From contig QANY01013656.1 of NCBI GenBank assembly GCA_003255025.1, forward strand, positions 908,816 through 972,815: DNA of 64,000 nucleotides. Direction: 5' to 3'. The notes below the pieces were generated by a model. It saw only the letters and a list, made by a program, of their open reading frames with translations, searched no databases and was not told the origin of the DNA. The stretch is from Datisca glomerata. Its lineage: Eukaryota > Streptophyta > Magnoliopsida > Cucurbitales > Datiscaceae. This document shows positions 30,761 through 43,899 of this stretch, piece by piece (within the stretch, counting starts at the first letter, position 1; each line of letters begins with the position of its first letter). The position numbers were made by a program, and so were the translations under genes.

Positions 30761-31649
30761 GATGGCATTAATCAGTTGAATCAGTTCATCAGTTCATCAA
30801 TCAGAGAATTGAATTGAGAACACAATTGTTGAAAGTGATTTTTCTCTACGATTAAGAGTTAATCAAATCTCTAAAAAGAATCAGCATCCTGTTCTTTCAG
30901 CGAATTGTCTCACAAGAGTCATTCTCAGTAAAATATCTAGATCTCATGTGTTGAGTACATCTAGATACAGAAAGATATCTTTGTTATATTGTACGTGCCC
31001 ACACATATCCTAGTGCATTGATGATTGACTTGGAAGATGTTGTTGTGGATCTTGAAGTCTAGTGATCGTTGGAATAATTTTGTGGGAACTAAGGATCGAT
31101 TGTTTTTATGAGGACGCTTGATTTAGACTACAAGAGGTATATGATTCCTAATCTTGTATGTTGTAGATTTAACTTATAAATATATAATGAATTCTGACTT
31201 ATTGAAAAGAGTTTTCAATAACAAGTTTTTTTTTGTTATCGTGGCGATGTGCAATTTTGTTTTTATTAAAAGATTCTATTTATTAAATTCTTATTTAACA
31301 TGCTTCCACCACGCGTGCGTCACAGTCACCAACATAAGGAACATGATGGCTCTACATCTAATACCAACATGGTTGAAGTCCTGGATGAGGAGGTTGAATT
31401 AGCCCTGATTGAGCTACTACCCCAACTAAGAATACTTGTATTGAGATAGAAGCTATGGTTAACAAGGAGATAGTGGAGCCAGTTAAACCAGTGGGAAACA
31501 GTGAAGAGGAATCAAACATCAACTCCTCAAGATCAATTTATAGCGCCATGAGTTCAAGGTAGAGACAAAGAAACATACAAAAAGCTGCTAAACTCAAGGT
31601 ACAAGGTGACAAGATGGTGAGATCATCACCAACCCATTTTCATCTTTAC

Positions 31650-32410
31650 GTTTAGTTTTGCTTCTTGGAATGTAAGAGGTTTTAACAATCCTCACAAACA
31701 TCTAAAGTAATGAGATCATGCAGGGATTTGAATATGAAACTCTATTATTTAATGGAAACTAGGGTTAAGATTAAACACTTCCCTAGGATTTCCAATTCTG
31801 TTTTTCCTTCTTGGAGATGTATTTATAATTATAATGCTAACAAATCAGGTATGATCTGGTTAGCGTATTATCCCAATTTTTTTATGCCGATGTTCTTGCA
31901 TGCTCTACTCAATTTATTCACTGTCAAGTCAGGAACCTAGTCATTTTTTGCAGTTTATTTGTTCTTCCATTTATGTTGAGAATGATTTTGGTTTGAGAAG
32001 GGTCTTATGGCCTAATCTACAAAATGCTAAGCCTGATTCTCTTCCTTGGATTGTATTGGGTGACTTCAATGAGATTCTCCACCCTACTGAAAAATTTGGC
32101 GATAATAACTCATGGGATGAAGGTATGAGAGACTTCGAATCTTGTATTGCCAATCTTGGAATTTTTTACCTAACATATATTGACCACTTCTTTACTTGGT
32201 GGAACCATCAAGTAGGTAGTGATAGCATCAGATGCAAGATTGATAGAGCATTGGTGAATTCTGTTTGGATTGATTCCTTTGTTAGATCAATAACCTGGTT
32301 TTCTAATCTAGGTCAATCTGACCATAGTCCAGTTATCATCAAGATGCTTCCTGATTGTCCTAGAAAAGAATCTCCTTTCAAATTCTTTCAATTTTGGACA
32401 AAAGTATAGG
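31650..32410 (+). pseudogene. LINE ORF2 endonuclease domain
   Basis: Starts FASWNVRGFNNPHKH (about 31660), the N-terminus of APE-type LINE endonucleases. In a second frame (open 31900-32409) there is LPWIVLGDFNEILHPTEK at 32040, containing the G-D-F-N catalytic block, and SDHSPVI at 32318, with the catalytic Asp-His pair near the domain end. At least one frameshift divides the domain. By family it nicks target DNA for target-primed reverse transcription. Confidence 0.8.
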
Positions 32411-32869
32411 CTTTTATGGAAGTTGTCGATAAAGCCTAGAACACTCGGGTTAATGGTAGCTCTATGTATAAAGTTGCTAGGAAACATTTTTTGTCAAGCA
32501 GACCTTAAATAACTTCAACAAAACACATTGTTCTAATATTTCCAAGAGAGTAGTTGAAGCCAGAGAGAAGTTACAACATGTCTATCAAGTTTTGGATGAA
32601 ATTTCTACCCTTCTAGCAAACCAGATGCAGGTTCAGGATGCTACTAAGCAATTCTCGGAGTGGAAACTCGCAGAAGAGAGTTATTACATGCAAAATTTAA
32701 GGATCACTTAGCTTAACCTTGGAGACTCAAATACTGTTTTTTTTTCTTTGAAGCAATAAAAAATCATAGAAGAAGATCTTATATTGTTCAGATGGAGGAT
32801 GATTGTGGCAATCTTCTTGATAACCCTGAAGCTATACATGATCATATTGTGTAGTATTACAAAAATTCT

Positions 32870-33880
32870 TTGGGCTTACAAGCTGATGTGCCTTACATTG
32901 ATTGGAGCTTCATGGAAGGGGTTTTACATAACAAGTTACATGACAGTGAACATGCTAAACTAGCTGCCACTATCACAGATGAAGAGATTAAAGGTGTTTT
33001 CTTTTATTTCAATGAAAAGAAGGCCCTCGGGCATGATGGGTTCTCTGCCAGTTTCTACAAGAAGTCTTGGAGCATTATAGGTAGAGATATTTATAATGTT
33101 ATTATAGAGTTCTTTGACAGTGGTGAAATTCTTAAAAGCTACAATTTAACACTCATTTCCTTGGTTCTAAAGTCTTATAATCCTACTAAGATAACTGAGT
33201 ATAGGCCTATTGCATGTTGTAATCTTATTTACAAATGCATCACCAAAATCAAGGCTAACAGGTTGAGAATCATTTTACCGAATCACCTTTATCTTAGGAA
33301 GACAGATCTTAGATAATATTCTGCTGGCTAAGGAGATCCCTAGAGGCTATCATAGAAATACCAACTCCCATAGATGTGCTTTCAAAGTTGACCTTTTAAA
33401 GGCCTTTGACAATGTGAGTTGGTTCTTCCTCAGTGAGGTCCTTCAGTACATGAACTTTCCTCCTAAATTCATTTGGTGGGTGATGGAATGCATCACAACT
33501 CCTACCTTCTCTATTAATATCAATGGTTCTTCACATGATTTTTTCAGAGGGGTAAGGGTCTGAGGCAAGGAGATCCACTGTCTCCTTACCTGTTTGTTAT
33601 TATTATGGAGGCTTTAACAAGCATTCTTAGAGATTGTGCCAACCTGCCAGGATTCAACTACCACTAGAGATGCAAGAGAAACATGCTTATCAATCTATGT
33701 TTTATAAATGATTTACTAATCTTTTGCAAATGAGATATTGAACCAGTCAAATGTATTAAAACATGGTTGGATCTATTCAGCCAGGTTTCAGATTTGTAGG
33801 CTAATGTTCATATAAGTCATATTTATTTCTCTAGTGTAGAAGACATTGTCCAAAATATGATTCTTAATCTGACTGGTTTC
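32870..33880 (+). pseudogene. LINE ORF2 reverse transcriptase domain
   Basis: The open block 32870-33316 has NEKKALGHDGFSASFYKKSW and ITEYRPIACCNLIYKCITKI, the fingers/palm entry of non-LTR RT. Then FKVDLLKAFDNVSW (motif A, about 33380), a frameshift near 33550, [20 protein letters not shown] (motif B, 33556-33615), and motif C at 33701-33712 reading F-I-N-D where F-A-D-D is expected. The catalytic Asp is lost and the domain is dead. Confidence 0.85.
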
Positions 33881-34467
33881 AGATAGGTTCCCTACCTGTC
33901 AAATACATTGGCATTCCTTTAATCTCTACTAAACTTTCCAAGGTTCTGTGATTTGCTTGTAGATAGGATTATCAAAAGGGTAAAGACCTGGGAGAGCAGA
34001 CACCTCACGTATGCGGGAAGGCTTCAACTCATTAAGTCCATCTCGTTTGCAAGTCAAGGATACTGGTGCAGCCTACTTATTCTTCCCAAGTAGGTAATGA
34101 AAAAGATTAACTATGCTCTCAGGAACTTCCTTTGGACAGGCCACACAGAAAAAAATAAATGATACAGGGTTTAGCATGGAACATGGTTTGCTCCGACTAT
34201 CTGGAATTTGATTGATGTATCAGCACACTTTTGGAGACATGCTTCTGGAGCCAAAGGTTCCTTATGGATTGCCTGGTGCAAAAGTAACCTATTAAAGCAC
34301 CATTCCATTTTTAGAGTGAATCTCCTAGCTGGCCCTTCCTAGTCCTAGAGGAAGATAATTAATCTTAGGGACTTTTGTAAGCTTAATGTTGGACATGCGA
34401 GACTATTTCCTTATTTTGTGACCTCTGGCATCCTACAAGTATCTTATTTAACAAATGAGGTAAGGAT

Positions 34468-35050
34468 ATGGTTAGTAGATCTGGTTTTAGTTTATCTTCT
34501 CCTCTCTCAGTCCTGTTTAGCAATGGCACTTGGAGACTTCTTAACCAACATCTTCAGGATGTTTTCAATAGATGGGGTTTTGATCTTCCCTGTTTGAGAA
34601 ACTCCCACAACCCTGATTCTTGGTCTTGGCAGCATAACAAGAATGGGAAATTCTCTATTAGCTCCACTTATCATGCCCTCATATGTCACCTTACTAAGGC
34701 AACTTGGCATAAGTTTATCTAGTTTGCAGGATCCGTACCCAAATGTTCTTTCATTGCTTGGCTTGCCTTTTTAGATAAATTGTCTACTAAGATTCAAGTA
34801 AATCAATGGGATCCAAGTGTTGGGGTTGGATGTGTCTCCTGATGGGATGGAAAATGTAGATCACCTTTTCTCTGAGTGCTTGGGAACTAGGAAGGTGCTT
34901 GTTGACCTTCTTCCCATGAATGACATCACAGACATCCCAGCTTCCTCTTGGAAGTCTGTCCAACATCGGCTCATTGTGATTATCAAGTCTCCCTCTATTA
35001 GATCCATTTGCTCTAAACTGATTTTTAATGTTTTCATTTATTGTACTTGA
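34468..35050 (+). pseudogene. LINE ORF2 C-terminal zf-RVT region
   Basis: Open at 34468-34722: DSWSWQHNKNGKFSISSTYH followed by LTKATWHKFI, and after a stop, KCSFIAWLAFLDKLSTKIQV, the pattern of the zinc-binding region at the C-terminus of plant LINE ORF2 (W.W....G.FSV.SAY, then H/C-rich end around 34850-34890). Interrupted by stops. Confidence 0.7.
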
Positions 35051-35159
35051 ATTGAAAGGAACATAAGGGTATTTCTAGGCAAGATTTTTTATTTTTCCCT
35101 TCTCTACAAGAAGATGCAATATATGTTTAGGGAAAGACTCAAGATTGTCAGAATCCTGA

Positions 35160-35517
35160 TCCTTCCTAGGATCGTGGAGAGATCTCATGAATCGAATATC
35201 GGATCGTAAGATTCTACTATATACTAGTAATATTATGAAATAAAATACGATTTACCAAACTATATATTAAAATTCTTAAATATAGTTAATTAATCAACGG
35301 TAAATTTTACTATTTTACTAAGTAAAATTTAAATAAATAAATAACTACTTAAAATTGAACAAATTAAATGAATTTTATATTATTTTTAGTACCTTATAAA
35401 ATTATGGTTAGTGGGATCGTAAGATCGTAGTAGGATTATAAGATTCTACAAATCCAAGATAAAAAATATAATAGGATCGTAAGATCCTACGATCCGGATC
35501 GGGAGTTTAACAACCAT
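35160..35517. repeat. GATCGTAAGATC-rich repeat inserted in the LINE 3' UTR
   Basis: AT-rich segment bordered by repeated GGATCGTAAGATC/GATCCTACGATCC motifs (35165-35215 and 35405-35500) that are partly inverted. It looks like a small non-autonomous element in the LINE 3' UTR. I cannot fix its ends or a target duplication. Confidence 0.35.
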
Positions 35518-35680
35518 GAAAAAATTTACTTTTCTTTCTAAAACTAGGCATGTTGAAAATATAATCTTTTAGTCTCTAGTCTTTAGGTTTTCATTCTTTT
35601 GTTTCCTTGGGTATGTGCCTTGTAATTTGTGAATATTGTGTTTTCTTGATTATAATATTTATCTCTAACAAAAAAAAGGT

Positions 35681-37134
35681 GATCGGTAATAGAATGTTTT
35701 CTATATCTTAACCTCTCTTAGATTAAATTGTAATATCATCTGTAATTGCATTTTCTTAAGTGTTATTAAAGGTGTACTTCATGCACCTTGAGATTTTATT
35801 GTTTTATGTCATTGTTCATGGTAAACAAATAAGAGTCAGTGGTTATTTTGCTTGATCATGTTGACAAGCCATGTTAAAGTAAAGATCTCATTTTGAGAAA
35901 AAGCCTTTTGAAAAATGAATACGTTTACATTGAGTAAACATAATCCTTACATAGTGTACATAGATTTCTTACATGTAGTAATAATTTTTCTACGTTAAAG
36001 ATTGCAAAAAAACATGTTTTGGGGAGGGAGTTTAAAAAATACAATATTTTTGGACAAGCTTATCCTCCTTATTTCTTAAAATCACTAAATTATCCTTCAA
36101 TTTAAAATTAAATGTCACTATAGAGTAATGAGGTTATTTAATTAAATAATTAGTTCACTCTTTAAGTTACACACTTAATGATTATTTATAAATTATATTT
36201 ACAATAGTTATTCTGACTTGTTGTAATTGATTATTTATAAATTACATTTACAATAGTTATTATGATATGTTGCAGTAATACAATTTAAAGTTTGATTTGA
36301 TAATATATGTTCATTAGATGAAATATGAATAGCATATTAACATGTTAATTTGTATATGTGACAAAATTTTAATGAATATGAATGAGATTATTGCATGTAA
36401 TTCTAATTAAAAGAGAGTTTTATATTATTAAGCATAACAAACACGATTTATAAAAAAATTCATGATATTTTGAGAAAAATTATTTAAAGATTAATTAATA
36501 AGTGAAATGAATTTTATATTTTCAGAAGCCTTAAAAATGGTCCACTGTCTTAAATTTTAATATTGTAAAACTAAATAAATAATATGATTCATTTTTTATT
36601 CAAATACCTCCCTAAAACATCATCTATCATTTTAATTTTGACTCTTTCGCTTTCTATTTTCAGATAATAGAATGTGACAAAATTATAATGAATATGATGA
36701 GATTATTATATCTAATTTTAATTAAGAGAGAGAGAGTATTATAGTACTACGTATAATCTTTTGTTCTAAAAATTATTGTGATGCATATATTATTAAGTAT
36801 ATTTTTACTAACAACCACGATTATCAAAAGACTCACAATTCTCGGGAAAAATGGTTTAAAGATTAATTAATAAGTGAAATGAATTTCATATTTTAGAGGC
36901 CTTAAAACTGATCTATTATCTTAAATTTTAACATTGTAAAACTAATTAAATAATATTATTCAATTTTCATTCAAATACCTTCTAAAAATATCATCTATAT
37001 TTTTAATTTTGACCATTTCACTTTCTATTTTTAAATTATAAAATGTGATAAAATTGACTAGCTATGTTAACCTCATTATTTTATTTTTTGAACTGCCATA
37101 ATAAATAAAACACTTATATTAATAAAGAAGTTGA
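35681..37134. repeat. AT-rich spacer with a diverged direct repeat (36357-37060)
   Basis: No gene seen. Two diverged direct copies, each starting at TGTGACAAAATT (36357 and 36673; a third partial start TGTGATAAAATT at 37044), carry shared blocks such as AAGATTAATTAATAAGTGAA (36486 and 36857) and ATTTTAATTTTGAC. Unit lengths are about 316 and 371 bases. Confidence 0.6.
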
Positions 37135-37790
37135 TGTTGGTCGTCGCGGCGCGTGCGCGACGGAAGCGTGTGGCGCATGACTATTTTAAAAATTAAATTT
37201 TTAATAAAAATCAAATATTTTAATAAACAAAATCACGCAACGCTACGATAATAATTTTTTTTATTGAAAACTCTTTTCAATCAGTCATGATCCATTATAT
37301 ATTTATATATTAAATTAACAACACACAATGTTAGGAATCATATACCTCTTGTAGTCTAAATCAAGCATCCTCGCGAAATCAATCGATTCTCTATTCTCAC
37401 GAAATCATTCCAACAATAAGTAGACTCCGAGATATATACCAAGATATTTCAAATCAATCCTTAACGCACTAGGACGTGTGTGGGCACGTAGAATATAACG
37501 AAGATATTTTTTTTTGTCTCTAGATGTACTCAACACATGAGATCTAGAGATTTTACTGAGAATGACTTTTATGAGAAGATTCTCTAAAAGAACGTGACGA
37601 TAATTCTTTTAGAGATTTGATTAACTCTTAACCGTAGAAAAAGCACTCTTTGAGAATTGTGTTCTTCTCTCAACTCTCGATTGATGAGCTGATTTTGTAA
37701 TTCAACTAATTGGTTGAATTGATTGAACTCATTCATTATTTTAGGCCATCAGAATAATATCTATATATTTTTCTTGATAATGACCTATCA
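37135..37790 (-). repeat. Copia-family LTR fragment (3' end), minus strand
   Basis: The reverse complement matches the last roughly 650 bases of the copia LTR: the ACGAGGATGCTTGATTTAGA-type block, TTTCAATAAAAA, and the GC-rich end with GCGCGTGCGC near 37150. It is truncated near 37790; no internal copia sequence adjoins it. Confidence 0.75.
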
Positions 37791-40700
37791 GATATTTTAG
37801 GATAATTTAAATAATATTTAAATTTAGAAACAAGATAAAATATGATGATCATGAACAAGTTTAGATTTACAATTTACAAGATTTAATTGTGTTTTAAATT
37901 ATGTTTATTTTTAAGTTTTATAATTTCAAAAAAAATTGTGATATTTTGATATGAATATAATTTCATACTGTTTTAATTTTTACTGTCAATTATAGATTGC
38001 AAGTAGAAAAATCCCACCGGATACTCCTACGCAAATGGGTATTCCCCATACCATACCCATGAAATTTTTGTGGGTATGGAGGTGGGTATGGAGGTGGGTA
38101 TGCGGATAGAAAATGTTAATGGGTATGGAGGTAGGTATGACACTATCCTTACCATACCCTACCCATTGACATCTCTAGAAAACACCATATATTTTTTGAT
38201 TTCTTGCGACTACAGCTCCTATGTTAAGAGATGTTATTTCATATAGAACGTGAGTGAGAATACATTTGTGCTTATATTCATGTTGGGCTACTCCATCTTA
38301 CCCTAATTGATTTTATGTTAGAATCTGACGTGGTATTAGAGCTTCTTTTATTCCTACATCAGGCCTGATCTCTCTCTCTCTCTCTCACTCACTCACTCAT
38401 TCACTCTCTCTCTCTCTCTCTCATTCACTCACTCACTCTCTCTCTCTCTCTCTATGTCCAGCTCACGGCACGCTACATATGAGGGATGTGTTAAGGGATA
38501 TTATCTCATGTTGATCGTGGGTGAGGATCTACATATGCTTACAGACCTGTTAGACCACTCCACCTAACACATTGGTTTTGGATTGTAATCTAACATCCTA
38601 CACACTACACCAGCTCATACATAATTATTTGAGTAAATTTAGTATATACATGCACTAATTTTTTAACTGAACTATATTCTTCATATAGTTCGTTGAAAAA
38701 TCTGTTTTAAAACATTTCCACATAAAAGACGTTTAATTCTCATTGTAAAACCATTTGAGACATAAGTCCTCAAACCAAATTTTCTGGATTTGTGAAGTTG
38801 TATTGAATTTCGATTGTACATTAGTAAAATATATCAAGCATCATCAGAATTTAATCTATCTAACACATGTGACATGAATTTTAATAGATGAGAAAGTATG
38901 TTACATGAAAAATATGTACGAATTTTGTGGGTAAAAAAGTAAATTATCGCATTTTCGAAACATTTTTTCTCATCTACGAAAATTTGAAATAACATATTAA
39001 ATCTTTATCTCTACTATACTAAAAAGGGATTATGGGGAGAAATTTTTTATTTCCCCGTTTACCCTTTAAGCCTCACTAAGTTTAATATAAGTTTAAGGTT
39101 TTTATATAATTCACTTATAATTCTATTCACTAATTATTCGTTTACCAATAATTTATAAATTTAATATTTTTATATTAGTATGTTATTAGGAGTGTGAATG
39201 ATCATGTATACGAATTTAGATATTCTTATAATAAACATTATTTCAGTCAATGACAATGAATTATTGTCAATCTGTAAGATTTTTTTTGTTGTTTAGTTTT
39301 TTTAGTTTTATAATAAATGTGATAGTTTTCAATGTTCATTATCCGTAGTAAAATAGTTTGTTATATTTAATTTTTTTCTCAAATAATTTATTTTTAGTTT
39401 ATTTTCATTTATCCTACTATATAAACTTGTTAGAATCTTGCGTTCTTTAGTTCAAAATTTTTTAGAGATAATTTATTATTTCGAGATGATGTACAACTTA
39501 TTCAAGTTTTCTTCTATTTGCAATAGTTTTGTTATAAATATATCATATTTAGATGACACATGATCTATTCAATTTTTTTATTTGTAATAGTTTAATTGTA
39601 AATATGAGAAATTACTATTATAATTTTCTTTTGTTTTACATTTACCACATTTTGAAACCTAATGTATTTATTATCAAAGATATTAGATATTTTACCTATT
39701 TTTTATTTGCTTTATATAATAAATTTTATAAATAGTTTACAAATTAAATATGTTTAATAAAATTGTGTAATTAAGAACCCGAAAAATGTCCATAAAGATT
39801 TATTTTAAGATTTTTTATATACATAAAATAATTAATTATTAATTATTTATATTTCTTTCTTATTGATTTGTAAAATCTATATTATGTAATATTTATATAA
39901 ATGAATTCAAATAAGACATAATATATTTTTTAACAATCTATTAGCGATATTATCATTTTTAGAAATGTGGCAAATTGGTAAAATAAAGTCATTTTTCTAG
40001 AACATTTAAAAAACAATGTTATATAATATAATTCCAAGCATTTAATTTTTAGTTTAACACATCTTATTTTATATACACTATGTTCTAGTACCAAAACTTC
40101 TCATATATATAATTTATAAATTTTTTATTCTAACAATGCTAATGAGTCACTAAGTAACTCATTTTATATATAACGTGCAATGATGTTGTTTGGAGAGGAT
40201 CTCATGTTATTTAACCAGACAATTTAGATTGATATATTATTTAATTCTATGTACAATATAAATTTAATTTCATAAATATTAAAAATTAGTACATTTTCTC
40301 TTACTTTATAAAAATTAAATAAAATGAATATGCTTAAATTTTTTTATTTTATTAGTGAATCAACAAAAAATTAAATTTATTAGGTGCAACGTATCTTTCT
40401 ATTAATACTCTAAAAAGAATGAAGCAAGGATTGTGATTGCTAGCAAACCTCCCAAAATACAGGATTGTTTTAACATTTATTTTTCTTTTTGATGAATGAG
40501 AGGTTAATAAGCTTTTTCGATTGCATAGGGTTTTCTACTTCTATTCATGGCATTAATTATCAGACATATCAACTGAAGATAGTCAATTGCACATTCAAGA
40601 ACCATATATATTCATACACACATACGTGTCGAACACGTTTGAGTACAAATTTAACATATCAATATAAGTCGTTAGACCCTTAATAATCAAAATCTGTCCG

Positions 40701-41079
40701 ACCAAAAAGTAAATATAAAAGAAGTTCTTGCTTTAGACAAATGGAAAGACTTTGACCATTTACTACGAATGCATAATATTCTATTTGGCATGATTGAACA
40801 AACGCAATTTTTTATGTAAAAAAAATATAAGAAAATAATCGAATTATTTAATCGATATGTCATTTATCTTAAATTAAAAATTAGAGAAAGTTTAGCCTTC
40901 TTCTTACACAATAACACCCAATCTCTTTTTCTCACAATGTCACCTAAACTATTTACTTTAGCTGGCATGGTAAGACAATTGAAGACGTATGCAAAAAGAT
41001 TAATAATCTCTATGTCAGATGGAGTACATACTCACCTTCTCACCTCTATTTTTCAAGATACAAACATATAATTTTTTTT
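37791..41079. other. AT-rich intergenic DNA with simple repeats; no gene seen
   Basis: Contains a GGGTATGGAGGTGGGTATGG-type degenerate repeat with inverted flanks (about 38010-38160), a (TC)n/(ACTC)n microsatellite (about 38371-38455) and a perfect 16-base inverted repeat CAATTGAAGACGTATG (40976-40991 and rc 41080-41095). Short open frames (39553, 40489) have no recognisable features and look like chance. Confidence 0.6.
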
Positions 41080-42589
41080 CATACGTCTTCAATTGGTCCT
41101 GAGTGCTACTTTCGATGATCCTGACATCCTGTCATGGCGATTGATCATACCGAGTGCTATTTTCAGCGAGTAATGATGACCTTGTGCTCGTGGTTATCAA
41201 AGCTCTCTTTATGCACCCCATCTCTACTGTTACATGTGCTCAGGTCCATGCTTACCCGAGCATCCTCGATATTGAATTGGTGATGTCAGTTATTTCCTCT
41301 AAAACTTTCCTTTATTAGGGCCTCTCTAATACGCGTAACATGTGTCGTCAAGTCATTGGTGGTTGGAAAGCACCCATAACAGTTACCCCTAGTCGAGGAC
41401 TTGGCTGGCTTTTACTTGGTCATGTTTGAAGACTTCATTACCTGAACTCCTCATCCGAGATGCCTTTATGTGGAGATAGTCTAAGAGCTTCACATGTCCT
41501 GGGCATTTTATACTTGCATTTAAAATTTGTCACATAGAGGGGATTGTACTGAATGGAATTAATTACCTCTCTGACTTTTGTGGTGACTTGCGTGTATGTC
41601 GTTTCATTATTTTCACGATTTAATGTCATCAATATTTCAGGAGTGGAGGCATTGATGGCGCGTGGATGTGTGTTAAAGAAGCTTAACTCCCTGTCATTTC
41701 ATTCCTGATGCATCATTTTACCCCTGGGAATGATTGGACGATGTTCGATCTTTCGCAATCCGCTTATTGATTTGTGAAATAGCCGTTTGCTAACTGTAAG
41801 ATGGTTCCAGCGGTCGCCATCATGGCCAACTTAATACAACTATCAAACGAGCTGTTTTCTCCTTCAATCAAGGCCTATAAATAGCTTGTCTTCCTTCTCA
41901 TTTCCTTCTTGGCAGAGTTAAAGCTCTTGTTAATCAGCGTCCTTGCCCCCGGTTCTTCTTATTAGAGGAACAGTAATCCTTCCCCTTTTTTGGGCTTCTG
42001 CCATTCTGGAGGCTCCCCTTTCGTCATCTTTTAAATGTTATGACTCAAAGTCATCAGTGTTCAGTTAGTGGCAATTTCTTACCATCGATAAGCCTGTATG
42101 GTGATTCCTTTGTCTGTGTTGGTTATACCCATGGTTGTAGAAACATCATCCTTGAAAAAGGCCTGTAATTCAACCAGTAGCCTTAACTTGGTATGGATGA
42201 CACCTTTATCCTGAATAGTATTTAAGCATTTTAGTTTTGAGTAAGTTTTACTTTCCTGAGATTTGAACTGGTTTGGTCAAGACCCTTATCCTTCGTTGTC
42301 GAGTGTCACATCCTTACCGACCCTCGTTGACCTAAGTTACGGGATTGCAACGATCCGAGCCTGAGTGGGCCTTAAAATGCCCATCCATTTTAGGGGGTTT
42401 GGTTGAATAGGCCTACTTTAGATGGGGTATGATCTTCGTTGACGCTTAGTGAAGCGTCTTTTCCTTTGGTGAATTCTCCTGATCCGTAGAGTTTGGAATG
42501 TAAGTTGAAATTCATTTTCTTCAGTGATCAGTCCGAAGATCTTCATTTCTTATGAGCTAGAGTGATCCTTTTCTTTGGCTAGATCCATT

Positions 42590-43535
42590 TTTTTGTGAGC
42601 CGAGGTGTCCTGCCATGCCTTGTTATTTCCTTGGTCTAGCCAAGTGTTTGTACTTTAGCTAGATCTTTGTCCTTATTTATTTACCTTTGGCATCCAGCCA
42701 AGCGCAACTACTCTGGCTGGGTCCTTGGGTCTATCCTTCGTAGCAAGCAAGTATATAGCATTTTCCTTTGGTATCTAGCCAGATACTCGTACTCTGGCTA
42801 GACCTTTAGTCCAATCTGATGAGCTGTAATGCTCAATAAATATAACTTTATCGATATTTAGCTAGGCTTTTCTTACTCTAGTTAGATCCTTGATCCCGTC
42901 TGTGAGCTAAGGTGCTTGACAGACATCTCTTTGTTGATATCTAGCAAGGCTTTTCTTGCTCTGGCTAGATCTTTGATCATGTCTGTCATTATGAGTGCTC
43001 GACAGACATCTCATTGTTGATATCTAGCGAGACTTTTCCTGCTCTGACTAGATCTTTGATCTCGTCTATGAGCATGAGTGCTCGACATATATCTTTCTTT
43101 AATGTCTAGTCAGACGTGCCTATTCTGGCTAGACCCTTAATCTCGTCTGCGAGCATGAGTACTCGGCGGACATCTTTCCTTGATGTTTACTCAGGCGTGC
43201 CTGCTTTGGCTAGACCCTTGAATCCCGTCTGACGAGCTGAGGTGCCCGACAGACATCATTTTTTGCCTTGGTCTAGCAATGAGTGCCTACTCTGGCTAGA
43301 CCCTTGATCTCGTATACGAGCATGAGTGCTCGGCTGACATATTTTCTTGATGTCTAGTCAGGCTATACCTTTGATCTCATCTGTGAGTATGAGTGCTCAG
43401 CAGACATCTTTCCTTGATATCTAGCCAGACATCTGCTCTGGCTAGACCCTTGATCCCGTCTTTGAGCATGAGTGCTCGACATACATATTTCATTGATGTC
43501 TAGCCAGACATACCTACTCTGGCTAAATCATTCAT
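42590..43535 (+). repeat. Tandem array of about 80-bp degenerate units
   Basis: About eleven units of 77-87 bases. A typical core is CGTCTGCGAGCATGAGTGCT, then CGRCAGACATCTTTCCTTGA, then TCTAGCCAGAC and TCTGGCTAGACCCTTGATC. Core starts are near 42900, 42980, 43065, 43143, 43228, 43310, 43378 and 43457; units become less regular upstream. Confidence 0.8.
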
Positions 43536-43899
43536 CACACATCGTAGAAGAGTCGATCCTCAAAGACTTGTAGGACGGCCAGAAAATCATTAGCAAATAT
43601 TCTTGCAACATATTCTATTTTTTCGTAGAAATAGATTTGCTCGAAAAGGTCCTTACAATATGTTAATCCTAATGAGGAGAGAAAGAGACTTCTTATCTGA
43701 AGACTCCCGGTAAGTACTCGATCTTTGTCATCCTTAACACTAAGGTGGAAGGTCAAAAGCAACCAAGCTTTTGTTTCCTAAACTCTTTCCCTTCCCTTCA
43801 TTTTTTATAGGAGTGTCTTTTTATCCGAGCTTCATCTTCGCCTTAACGGCGGTACCCCTTGAGCTTCACATTCTGTTTGGGGGTAGGTGTCAACTTATC

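Larger units (their letters stand above)
18980..31334 (+). mobile_element. Ty1/copia LTR retrotransposon, degraded, inserted in the LINE
   Basis: Full element with both LTRs (5' LTR 18980-21095, 3' LTR 27358-31334), primer site, gag, protease, integrase, RT and polypurine tract. A 5-bp target duplication TAAGG flanks it (18975-18979 and 31335-31339), and LINE sequence continues on both sides, proving the insertion. All coding parts carry stops and frameshifts. It also hosts two MITE-like insertions (21255-22191 and 30036-30618). Confidence 0.9.
27358..31334 (+). repeat. 3' LTR of copia element 1, enlarged to about 4.0 kb
   Basis: Starts TATTAGGGGTTATGG (TG mutated to TA) and ends ...CACCAACA. 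It is about 1.9 kb longer than the 5' LTR because of a roughly 856-bp tandem duplication (27505-29216), a block of about 320 bases without counterpart in the 5' LTR (about 29330-29650) and a 583-bp MITE (30036-30618). It also contains a (TA)n run at about 30722-30758 just after the TATA region. Confidence 0.8.
31335..35680 (+). mobile_element. LINE (L1-type) 3' part: ORF1 end, ORF2 and 3' UTR
   Basis: Sequence resumes exactly after the copia target duplication. It contains the end of ORF1 (to about 31600), endonuclease, RT and zf-RVT regions of ORF2, then about 600 bases of 3' UTR ending in a short A-run (AACAAAAAAAAGG, about 35668-35680) as expected for a LINE tail. With the 5' part the LINE measures about 5.1 kb. 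No stretch is intact. Confidence 0.8.

Noticed and set aside
39553..40683. Short open frames of 60-64 codons in AT-rich DNA
   Set aside because: Low-complexity composition (Phe, Tyr, Ile, Asn) and no neighbours or motifs; chance frames.
40976..41095. Perfect 16-base inverted repeat enclosing about 88 bases, considered as a miRNA-like hairpin or tiny MITE
   Set aside because: Only the ends pair, the loop is large, and no target duplication or family member was seen.
42590..43535. Tandem array considered as a CRISPR array or a centromeric satellite
   Set aside because: Units are contiguous without unique spacers, the DNA is plant nuclear, and there are only about eleven diverged copies, too few for a satellite.
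43535..43762. Minus-strand 75-codon open frame beside the tandem array
   Set aside because: No recognisable motif, overlaps a repeat boundary, and no coding signal beyond openness.
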